A program made the position numbers and the translations under genes. 64,000 nt of DNA from Clarkia xantiana subsp. parviflora (taxonomy: Eukaryota > Streptophyta > Magnoliopsida > Myrtales > Onagraceae): contig JAPTYO010000009.1 in NCBI GenBank assembly GCA_036873135.1, positions 35,976,756-36,040,755 of the forward strand. The letters run 5' to 3'. Positions 34,970 through 44,657 of the stretch are shown piece by piece. The notes beneath the pieces were generated by a model. The model made no database searches and was not told where the DNA came from. It saw only the letters and a program-made list of their open reading frames with translations. Numbering within the stretch: position 1 is the stretch's first letter; each line of letters starts with the position of its first letter.

Positions 34970-35735
34970 ATGGCAGTATCATGTGAATCTGAGCTATTAG
35001 TTGAGAGAATTATGACTCGTGGAGCAAACGTGTCATTACGATTTTGGAATCACAAGGTCTGTGTGACCACATACAAATAACCATGAATTACCCAAATGTC
35101 GGACTCACCAAAGATCTGGCATTTGCCCACTTTAAGTGGGAGCAAGATGACAAGAAAGCAAAGGAGTTGATACTGTCGGAAATGTCAGAAGATTTCTATG
35201 TCCGCTATAAGGATGATCCGACGAAAAAGGACATCTGGGATGCCCTCTTTCTGAAATATGGAAGTGGCATGGCAGTTACACAGCAACATTAGAAACCTGT
35301 CTGAACAATAACAGTAAGAGTGTACTTGAAAATGTATACGACCTCATTCGCCTATTCAAGCCATTGGAAGATGACAGTCAGATGGCTGAATGGGATAAAA
35401 TTCAGGCCATAATAGGGATCCTCCCGAAGTCTTGGAGAGCAACCAAGGCCATATTGACTGTTAGCAGTTCCGTACTTGATATTGCATCTGTCCTGAAAAT
35501 AGTCGAGATGGAAGAGGCTTGATTAAAATCGGTATCAAAGGAACCGAAATCCACAGGACAAGTTGGCCGCAAGAAAAGGAAATTCAGGAACAAAGGAAAG
35601 AAACAATAGGCAATCGACGGTAGAACGTTGACTTCGCCTAAACAAGGCAGTCCCAGATTAAAATCTGAGATAGTTTGCGGGAACTCCAGTCCACGCCGAA
35701 TAAGCGATGGTGCAGGTTCCAGCAAATCGTATCCT
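34970..35735 (+). pseudogene. Copia C gag remnant
   Basis: The clearest piece is 35044-35292 (ESQGLCDHIQITMNYPN, FAHFKWEQDDKKAKELIL, KDIWDALFLKYGSG), typical of copia gag capsid. Continuing frames to 35524 give further gag-like sequence (IQAIIGILPKSWRATKAILTV near 35400), then a basic stretch. The zinc knuckle is eroded (only CKFC is left near 35745). It is quite different from B gag, so the two copies are not from one recent burst. Confidence 0.75.
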
Positions 35736-35813
35736 TAAAAGGTATGCAAATTTTGTTTTGTAGAGGAAGCTTTAGTTTCCTCAACTGTCATGTTAACCGA
35801 CTCAAATCCGTCT

Positions 35814-37246
35814 TGGATTCTTGATTCAGGTGCAACGGACCACATAGCCAACGGTCGAGAACTATTTGCCAAGTTTAGACGATTTCCGAAGGATTCTAAA
35901 GGATATACATTGGCGACAACTCACAAGTTGATGTCATAGGGGTAGGGACTTGCAAATTGCCGATGGGCAATGGCAAATTCTTACTTCTAGATAATGTCTT
36001 TTTCGCTCCTAGAATCCGTAGGAATATTGTTTCTGTTTCTGCTCTTATGGATAAAAACTTTATTTTGTCATTTGAGAGATCCTTTGTTCGTATAAAAAAA
36101 GGGGATACTTTATTTGGATATGCCTTTTCTTATAATGGTTTGTTTATCATGGATCTACATGGCAATGTAAATGCATATCGCTTGTATGCAATGTCTTCCA
36201 GAGAAGCAGAAACTGACGCAACCGGATGGCATTCGCGGCTTGGACATATAGGCTATGACAGAGTTCAGTCGTTGGCTCGGCGAGGGCTTTTTCCCGGAAC
36301 AAACAGTGTGGTTAAACACACATGTCATGACTGTTTGGCTGGAAAGTCCACCCGCAAGCCATTCAGTGAAGCAAAACGAGCAGAATTTCCATTGCAGATA
36401 ATCCATTCCGATGTCTGTGGACCAATGAACGTAACTGCTAGGAATGGAAAGCGATACTTCGTAACTTTAATTGATGAGTACACCTGATTTGGGTTTACTC
36501 ATGTGATTACTCGCAAATCTGAAGCTATAGATTGCTTTAAAAGCTTTCTGAAGCTTGTGGAGAATCAACAGGAGCGGAAGGTGAAAATCCTTCGTACCGA
36601 TAGAGGTGGAGAATATCTCTCTAATGAGTTTGATAAGTTATGCAAAGAAAGTGGGATCGCCAATCAAACGACGATCCCAACACACCACAGCAGAATGGTG
36701 TGGCTGAACGTCGTAATCGGACTCTCCTAGAGATGGTGAGAACCATGATGTCACAAGCACAATTACCAATTTATTAATGGGGAGACGCATTACTTGCTGC
36801 CACTCATGTAGTAAACCTTGTCCCATCAAAAGCAGTTAACACAACACCGTATGAGCTCTGGACTGGTAGAGAGTTAAATCTTACCAGGCTGCGACCTTGG
36901 GGGTGCGCAGCTTACACACATACAACTGACAGCCGATTTGGCAAGTTAGGCCCCAGAGGACTTAAGAGCATCTTTATAAGATACTCAGAGAACTCAAAAG
37001 GTTATGTATTTGTGTCAACTCAAGAAAACGGTAGTGTGTACGAACATGAATCCAGAGACGTCACTTTTCTTGAGGACGAATTTCCATCGCTTCAAGAGAT
37101 AAAAACAGATGAAGTTCTGACCGAACTAGAACATGATGATGATGATTCTCAGGTCCCACTTTATTCGAGTGGGAGATTTGGCACAACAACAAGTGATTCG
37201 GTTAATGAGGATGATATCCCAATTTAAATCCAGTGGGAGGGCTCAC

Positions 37247-37281
<35 letters not shown>

Positions 37282-39221
37282 ACACAAATCACTATTGTTG
37301 GGAATGCGAATCAAGTAGAACCTGACATTCATAACACAAAACTACCATTAATTCCCATTATTTCAAGTAGGAGTGGGATGATCGCTCCAGTTCCAGATCC
37401 TATCGATCAAAGAACTAATCTCGGAGATGAAATTCTGAGACGAAGGGGTCGTCCAAGGAAAGTTGTTGCTCAAAGTTCTAGTAACGCCAACATTCCCAGT
37501 GGGAGTAGTGCCCCGATAAGAAGCATTATTCCAACTGGGAGTATGAGTCAAACTCAAAATGGGATAGGTGAGCCTAGAAGCAGTCAAAGGCAACGCACTT
37601 CCCCTAAAAGGTATCCCATTGAGAGAGGCGAAATATTCACTCTCACATCTGTTGATGAACCAGTAACGGTTAAACAAGCGATGGAAGGACCACAATAAAA
37701 GGAATGGAGAAAAGTAATGGAAGATGAAATCGCCTCAATGAAAGCTAATTCGGTTTGTTCATTAGTTGATTTGCCTGCGAACCGCGGAGCAATAGGAGCT
37801 AAGTGGGTATTGAAACTCAAACTCACTGCTGATGGAGAAGTCGAGCGATACAAAGCTCAACTAGTTGCGAAAGGATATACCCAAATCCACGGAGTGGACT
37901 TCGATGAAACACTCACCAACTGTGCGTTACACCACAGTAAGGGCCATCCTTGCCCTAGTTGCTAGTCTTGTTCTAGAGCTACATCAAATGGATGTTAAGA
38001 CCGCATTCCTCCATGGAAACCTGGAGGAAGAGATCTATATGGAGCAGCCGGAGGGTTTCATTACTCCTGGCAAAGAACGTAAAGTTTGCAAACTCCAAAG
38101 ATCTGTATACGGCCTTAAACAATCGTCTCGGCAATGGTATCGCAGATTCCACAGGGAAATCGTCGGATACGGATTCGTGAATCTTCACGAGGATCCCTGC
38201 GTATACACCAAGACCTCCAGGCTTAAGTATATCATCATAACACTATACGTGGATGACATACTCATTGCTGCGAACAACGTGAGTTTTATGAATAAATCAA
38301 TGTCCTGGTTAGCATCAGCATTCGAGATGAAAGACATGGGAGAGGCTACGTACATCTTAGGCATCAAAATTGCCCGAGATCATGCCACCCGGAGATTATG
38401 TCTATCTCAGGAATCATATATCAACAAACTGTTGAAAAGATTCAGAAAGGCTGGATGCTAAACCCGTGGATACGTCGGTTGTGTTCGGGTGCGCACTATC
38501 GAAGCGTGATGGCCCGAAAAACCAGCATGAGCGTGAACAGATGAAGAATGCAGAGTATATGAGCATGGTAGGGAGTCTAATGTACGCCATGCTCTGTACT
38601 CGGCCAGACATCTGTTACACTGTGGGCCTAATAGCAAGATTCCAAACAGATCCTAGTTATCAACATCTAAAGGCCGTAAAACGAATTATCAGATATCTGA
38701 AAGGTACTGCCGACTACGTTTTGTGCTATGAAGGCGATCGGCTCGAATTGACCGGTTATAGTGACGCCGACCACGGTGGCGATCCGGATGATCGTAAGTC
38801 CACCACGGGAGGAATTTTCCTCCTTGCTAATGCTGCCAAATCATGGGTAAACAAGAAGCAATCATGTGTCGCGCTTTCCACTATGGAATCAGAATTCGTT
38901 GCCCTCTCCAAAAACGCACAAGAAGCAGTCTGGCTGAAAAGGCTTCTTACTGCATTAATTGGCACCGACAAGAAGAGTAAACCTGTGAAGGTGTACTCCG
39001 ACAGTCAGGCGGCCATTGCGGCAATTAAGAATCCAAAGTACCATAGTAGGACAAAGCACATTGATGTGAAATACAATTATGCTAAATTTGTTCTGGAAGA
39101 CAACATAATCGCTTTAGAATACTTGCCTACAGACTATATGGTCGCAGACCCTTTAACTAAGCCATTACGTAGGGAGATTTTTGAAAAGCACGTAAAACTG
39201 CTTGGATTACTTAGGGCTTAA
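35814..39221 (+). pseudogene. Copia C pol: protease, integrase, RT, RNase H
   Basis: The protease active site ILDSGATDHIANG is at about 35817-35855. The pre-integrase and integrase region (35957-36487) has WHSRLGHIGYDRVQ, HTCHDCLAGK and HSDVCGPMN; it stops at a TGA (36486-36488), continues with LRTDRGGEYLSNEF and breaks frame near 36690. 36760-37230 continues integrase in another frame. RT (37717-38461) has VKTAFLHGNLEEEIYMEQPEGF and TLYVDDILIAANN, with a frameshift near 37910. RNase H (38466-39221) is intact: GYSDADHGGDPDD, ALSTMESEFVALS, TKHIDVKYNYA and ADPLTKPLRREIFEKHVKLL. Order PR-IN-RT-RH defines Ty1/copia. Confidence 0.93.
37248..37279. repeat. Poly-C run of 32 bases in copia C
   Basis: An uninterrupted C tract sits where copia B has cctcctc and A has accctacc. 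It follows the conserved ccagtgggagggctc. It may be a real expansion of a short C-rich site or an assembly artefact. Confidence 0.95.
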
Positions 39222-40354
39222 ACTGTGTGGCTTGTAAAAGTGATAACATTTTGACATTTGAAATGATATTTCAATTGAATAAAAGAATTGCAATTTGAGT
39301 TTATGATTTATCGACGACATAACGATTAACAACATCGGATTTTACGGTCTATAAACTAAGTCGTAGGAAGAAGTAAAATTCTTCCACCAAAATTATGTCG
39401 AATGTGAACCTTGCCTCGTCACACAGGCACGGTCATCTTGTAAGGAGAGAGGGACCTCTACCATAACAAGATTGGCTGAGAATCAGGGGGCTAAACCTGA
39501 TTAAGCAAAATGATAACATTGTCACGCTTAACAGCATGACTTAATCTTCGTTTTGTAAATCGCCGAGTTGGACTTTGTCCATCACTATATCACATTCAAG
39601 TCCATATGAGAGATTCTGCGATAGCATTATTGACATATCCCATCCCTGGCTTTACCAGGTGTGCTATCGACGCGTGCTTCATACTGTGCGTGCCATATAC
39701 GACCACGGGGTCATGCTCGGTTGTGCTAGCTAGAATCCTTGTGATTCAAAGGGCGCATACTTCTTCACCTTGAGCGTTTGATTGATTCCGGATGTCTTAT
39801 GAAGAGGCATCCAAAGTATCCTCATGGACTCAGAACTTATACCTAAGGACTGGTTTAATGCTCGCTTCCCGGCGTACGAGCGTAGTGCCAAATAAAACGG
39901 CCAAGTGACCACGTCTTGGAAACCGGTTGAGTCAGACTAAGGGTATAAGCAATTGGGATGGTCAAGTTCACCTTTAATTCACCGACTCTTGTGTTCACTA
40001 GGTGGCCGCCAACCGGATAATAGTTGAAGGTTGTGAACACTTGTACGGATGCCTTGGAGAAGTATTCCTTTGTGGAAAACTGGGCAATTGGAGAATTAAC
40101 AGTTGACCAAGTATACAGTGCGATAAAAAATTTATTTCAAACAGGTTTGGTTCATAAAAGGGAATCAACGTTCTGCGGGTACTACAATACTCCTAACAGA
40201 TGAGTAACACGATACCCGTCATATCCGTCGGTCGCACGGCAAGCCTCGTATGAACTATTCATAGACGGAGACGAAGGACTGAAGACTAAGATGTTGATAC
40301 TATTGCGTAACCGTATAGATTAACGAGCACCCTCCTATTCCGGCGAGTGGGAGC
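39222..40354 (+). other. Conserved 3' block between pol and LTR (copia C)
   Basis: About 1.1 kb, present in all four copia copies (A 5645-6818, B 53628-54759, C here, F 58507-59611). Shared blocks include cgaccacggggtca, cttcaccttgagcgt, gtgttcactaggtgg and cgccaaccggata, and it ends in a purine tract gagtgggagc before the LTR. No sense reading frame is kept. A minus-strand frame with GELKVNLTIPIA is recognisable in A, C and F. Confidence 0.7.
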
Positions 40355-40916
40355 TGTTAGCATATGGAGACGTGGCGCCGTAATAGGAGCCCGTTAATTA
40401 AGGGAATTACCTAAGTTAATTAGGTAATTGTCAATTTGGGCTAATTGGGCTAAACCCAATTAGTAATTGACAAGGGAGGCCCAAAATGGGCCTCCCCCTT
40501 AACATACATAGTTCGGCCGGCCACCCTATACCACATTGGTTGGAGTTGCCTTTTGGCAACTCCACCGATACTATATATAGGGGTATCTGCTAAGGGTTTA
40601 TTCACTCATTCATAATAACAAGGATCTCCCTTGAGAACACTTATTTCCCTTAGTTAAATTTCGGCACCATCACATCTGTTCTGAGGTTCCATCTCCGTTG
40701 AAGAATCGATCAGAGGTCTTGTTGTGGAGCTACATCGCGTGAGACTTCTTCTAACGAAGAACTTGCACGTGGTTCCGACCGGAGGATCAGAACTCCCTCC
40801 ACATCGTTCTTTGGCAGGAAAGCTAAAAGGTATATGTACTGATTCCGCTGCGTAGATTAGACTTCTTGCTAGTACACGTTTAGCATTCCGTAGTATTACG
40901 TCCCCGTAATCCAACA
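40355..40916 (+). repeat. 3' LTR of copia C (562 bp)
   Basis: Same ends as the 5' LTR. One 2-bp indel (ccggagggg versus ccggagg) accounts for the length difference. Followed by TSD acata. Confidence 0.93.
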
Positions 40917-41059
40917 ACATAGTCAAAGACAACGAACTTTTCTTGAGAAGTGTCCCATCGAATAAGATGTGTTAAACATCTTGACATTCGTTCTTGGATC
41001 AGTGACGGTTCAGCAAAGCAAGGGAAGAACCTTAAAACGAGGGAATGGAGGAAAACAAT

Positions 41060-42451
41060 GGAGGATGAAATATGCCTAAATAAGAACAAATTTTGTTTTG
41101 GTCCTTAGTTGATTAATCTGCTAACCGTAGAACTAGAAAGTGAAATTTTAGAATTCACTGCTTATGGAAAGTTGAGTGGTTCAAAACTCAAATGATTGCG
41201 AAAGGATATACCCAAATTCACGGAATGGACTTTGATGAAACATACTCACCAACTGTGCGTTACACCACAGTAAGGGCCATCCTTGCCCTTGTTGCATGTC
41301 TCGATCTAGAGCTGCACAAAATGGATGTTAAGACCGCATTCCTCCATGGAAACTTGGAGGAAGAGATCTATATGGAGCAGCTAGAGGGTTTTATTACTCC
41401 TGGCAAAGAACGTAAAGTTTGCAAACTCCAAAGGTCTATTTACGGTCTTAAACAGTCGTCTCGGCAATGGTATCGCAGATTCCACGAGGAAATCGTCGGA
41501 AACGGATTTGTGAATCTTCACGAGGATCCCTGTGTATACACTAAGACCTCCGGGCCTAAGTATGTCATCATAACACTAAACGTAGATGACATACTCATTG
41601 CTGCGAACGATGTGAGTTTCATGAACAAATCAAAGTCCTGGTTAGCGTCAGCATTTGAGATGAAAGACATCGGAGAGGCCACGTACATCTTAGGCATTAA
41701 GATTGCTCGAGATCGTGCCGCCCAGACATTGTGTCTGTCTCAAGAATCTTATACCAACGAATTGTTGAAAAGATTCAGAATGCTCGATGCCAAACCCGTG
41801 GATACGCCGGTTGTGTTCGGGTGCGCGCTGTCAAAAGCATGATGAACCGAAAAACCAGCATGAGCGTGAACAGATGAGGGGGGGCAGAGTACCTAAGCAT
41901 GGTAGAGAGTCTCATGTACGCCATGCTATGTACTCGGCCAGATAATCTGTTACCCTGTGGGCCTAGTAGCAAGATTCCAAAAAGATCCTAGTTATCAAAG
42001 GCCGTAAAACGAATTATAAGATATCTGAAAGGTACTGCCGACTATGTTCTGTGCTATAAGGGCAAGCAAATAGAATTCACCCGTTATAGTGACGCCGACC
42101 ACGGTGGTGATCCGGATGATCATAAGTCCACCACAGGAGGAGTTTTCCTTTTTGCTAATGCTGCCATATCATGGGTAAGCAAGAAGCAATCATGTGTCGC
42201 GCTTTCCACTATGGAATCGGAATTCGTTGCCCTTTCTAAAACGCACAAGAAGCAGTCTGGCTGAAAAAGGCTTCTTACTGCATTGATTGGCGCTGACAAA
42301 GAGAGTAATCCCGTAAAAGGTATACTCCGACAGTCAGGCAGCCATTGCAGCAGTTAAGAATCCATAGTACCATAGTAAGACCAAACACATTGATGAAAAA
42401 TACAATTATGTTAAATATGTTTTGGAAGACAACATAATCACTTTAGAATAC
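41060..42451 (+). pseudogene. Copia B reverse transcriptase and RNase H, 5' part
   Basis: RT is best at 41192-41842: PTVRYTTVRAILALVA, VKTAFLHGNLEEEIYMEQ, LKQSSRQWYRRFHEE and TLNVDDILIAAND (Y of YVDD replaced by N, as in A). A stop follows at 41840-41842, then frameshifted RNase H with recognisable YSDADHGGDPDD and ALSTMESEFVAL near 42080-42235. It stops at 42451, where gypsy D interrupts it within the sequence that continues as YLSTNIVVKDPLTKP at 53528. Confidence 0.88.
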
Positions 42452-43169
42452 TAATGGGTTCGATTACAGCCGTCAGGCCCTTTAACGGGGAGGAAACGGC
42501 AAACAGGCCCACCAGGCCCAAAATAAAGGTCAAGATGTCCTAGGAGAAGGGTCCCGACGAAGAGAGTCCCGACGATGCAAGGTCCCGACAGAGTCGGGAC
42601 CGACAGTTGAGCTGGAAGCTCCCGATGAGAAGCCTTTAAGTAGGCCCCGATGATGAATCCCTGAGAATGATTGGCCCTGTCACGATGACGAGGGGCCCCG
42701 AGCGGTGACACAACGAGATAACTCTGGAGTCCCCGACGGGAGTCGGGACTCGTTATCAGAGGATAAAGCCGGGATACGCGGGGCGTGGCCAAGATACGCG
42801 GAACGTGGTTAAGATACACGGAGCGTGGCCGAGATACGCGGGGCGTGGCTGAGATACGCGAGATCATGGCCTAGATAGGCGGGATCAATCCCGAGATACG
42901 CGGGATACAGGCTAACCACCCCTAACGGTTCACCAGGTACCTGAGGCATCTCTTTGCCTATAAAAGGGCAGTAGGTCACCTCAGAACACTTACGTAAAAT
43001 TAGATACCCTTTGTGATTATTGCTTGCCAGTTCGTATTGGGCACTCATTTAAGCATCGGAGAGGGATTCTGGGTCACCGCCCGGTCTATCCCCTCTTGCA
43101 GGATTGCGTGGAGCAAAGGAGCTAGGATTGCCGTCAAAGTCCGTACCGGAGTTCCACCGTGATCCAACA
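42452..43169 (+). repeat. 5' LTR of D (718 bp)
   Basis: It begins TAATGG instead of TGATGG, a G-to-A change in the terminal dinucleotide, and ends gatccaaca. TATAAAA at 42959-42965. It holds a degenerate 19-20-bp repeat around agatacgcggggcgtggc (42770-42860). By eye about 16 differences from the 3' LTR (about 2.2 %). Confidence 0.95.
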
Positions 43170-43187
43170 TTGGCGCCGTCTGTGGGA
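43170..43187 (+). other. Primer-binding site of D
   Basis: TTGGCGCCGTCTGTGGGA directly after the LTR, identical to E1. Gag begins 19 bp further on. Confidence 0.8.
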
Positions 43188-43205
43188 ATCAAACAAAAAG
43201 CTGAT

Positions 43206-44657
43206 ATGCGTTCTACTCGATCGATGGCGGCTGGCAAGCACAGAAGACAGGGACAATGCGGTGGTTCCCGTCACCCCGCTGCAACAAATCTAGATTCAGT
43301 ACCGGAACAGGAGGAAAACCAGAACCATCCCCCGGCTGAGCTCTCCCAGACAGGGGGGCACAATGGATCGCATCCCGAAGATATTGCTCCTCAGCATCAG
43401 GGCAACAGGGGACAGGAGGCTCCCCCAGCTACAAACTTGACAAGGGCCGTGGCGGAAGCCATGCCCATGTTTCTGGCAGCCGTAGAGGCTCTCTTGGATC
43501 GGAGAGAGGCTACGAGGAGGCAGGAGGAGATGCCCCCGTTGGAGGAAGTGGCCCCGCCAACAGAGGGTCGGAATGCACAGGAAGCCCCGCCCCGAGGCCA
43601 GGACGGGAGTAGGGCAACCGGTCAGCCGGAGAGGTTCGTGGTTGATGGGCCAGGACCAGTACAGCACAGAACCATTCCCCTGAATGGTCCCATCACTCCC
43701 GACCAGGTGGTAAAGATCGTGAACATCTGTATGGGAGAACATAAGCCATTGGTGTCGGAGCTAAGGGACCGATCTACTCATCCCTTCGTCCCCCGACTGA
43801 TAGACACCCTCGCCCCGCCAGGGCTGGGTATCCCCGAGATTAAGGAGTACGACGGTGAGGGAGATCCAGTTCGTCATGACCAGAAGCATCTTATGGCGTG
43901 TCTGGGTAGAGCTCCGAACGAAGACATAGTGTGTACACTGTTCCCAAACACACTTGGAGAAAGAGCCCTGACCTGGTTCTTCAGTCTGCCCCCAGGCTGC
44001 ATTACCTGCTGGGCGGACATGCACGACCGTTTCATTCGACAATACCAGGGTCGCAGACGTTTGTTGAAGAGTGTGAGGTCCCTGACCCAGGTGGTACAAA
44101 GACCCGATGAGTCGCTGGCACACTATTACCAGCGGTACACAGCCAGCGTGGCAGAGATAGACGAGGAAATCTCAGAGGGCGAAACCATCCGTACCTTAAT
44201 TCGGAACCTGACAGCCCCCTATGGCTCTGACCTGATGCACAGCGTGGCTGAGAAAGCTGTGTGGAATATGGAGGCATTACAGAAGAGGGTGAAACGGCAG
44301 ATCGATGTCCAGGAGTCGAAGATAGCCGCGGGAGAACTGGAGCCCCCAAAGTCGAACAAAGGAAAGCAGTCAGTTAAACCCTTCGACGATCGTAAGACAA
44401 AGGGCAAACCCGAGAGTAGTCGGAATCGAGGCCGACCTAATCGAAGGGACGATAGGCGTTCTTCAAGGAAGGATAAGCGGGAGGATCTCGACATTCCTCT
44501 CAACTGCTCCATGGAGGAAGTGCTGACAGTCATGGAACGACAAGGTATCTCCAGGTACCCCCAAAGAAAGATGGAGAATTCTTGGGATCCCGCACGGATC
44601 GCTACTGCCGATTTCACCGCGCAAATGGTCACGACACCAATCACTGTCGGGAACTGA
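43206..44657 (+). CDS. Gag of gypsy D, frameshifted at its end
   Basis: The ATG at 43206 (MRSTRSMAAGKHRRQ) is the first after the PBS; a second ATG is at 43221. About 483 codons. The N-terminal third is Gln/Pro/Glu-rich. The capsid domain (43680-44340) has VKIVNICMGEHKPL, STHPFVPRL, LGERALTWFFSLPPGC, FIRQYQGRRRLLKS, AHYYQRYTASVAEIDEE and APYGSDLMHSVAEKAVWN, a retrotransposon gag family fold. A basic region (44380-44490) follows. Near 44556 a C5 run, where C6 would restore frame, moves the frame away from the zinc-finger segment that continues in the pol frame, so the last 30 residues are spurious. Confidence 0.9.
   Translation: MRSTRSMAAGKHRRQGQCGGSRHPAATNLDSVPEQEENQNHPPAELSQTGGHNGSHPEDIAPQHQGNRGQEAPPATNLTRAVAEAMPMFLAAVEALLDRREATRRQEEMPPLEEVAPPTEGRNAQEAPPRGQDGSRATGQPERFVVDGPGPVQHRTIPLNGPITPDQVVKIVNICMGEHKPLVSELRDRSTHPFVPRLIDTLAPPGLGIPEIKEYDGEGDPVRHDQKHLMACLGRAPNEDIVCTLFPNTLGERALTWFFSLPPGCITCWADMHDRFIRQYQGRRRLLKSVRSLTQVVQRPDESLAHYYQRYTASVAEIDEEISEGETIRTLIRNLTAPYGSDLMHSVAEKAVWNMEALQKRVKRQIDVQESKIAAGELEPPKSNKGKQSVKPFDDRKTKGKPESSRNRGRPNRRDDRRSSRKDKREDLDIPLNCSMEEVLTVMERQGISRYPQRKMENSWDPARIATADFTAQMVTTPITVGN

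Larger units (their letters stand above)
32318..40916 (+). mobile_element. Copia element C, nested in copia B
   Basis: 8,599 bp with LTRs 32318-32881 and 40355-40916 and a perfect 5-bp TSD acata (32313-32317 and 40917-40921). Copia B sequence resumes on the other side (gagcctagacata / gtcaaagacaacg), as an ungapped stretch in C itself near 37572 confirms. It is the only copia copy here that still has protease and integrase, but several frameshifts and stops inactivate it. Its 5' leader (32896-34969) has no gene. Confidence 0.95.

Noticed and set aside
44551..44562. Programmed frameshift between gag and pol
   Set aside because: E1 and D differ from the in-frame C6 in opposite directions (+1 and -1), so no single programmed event would serve both.
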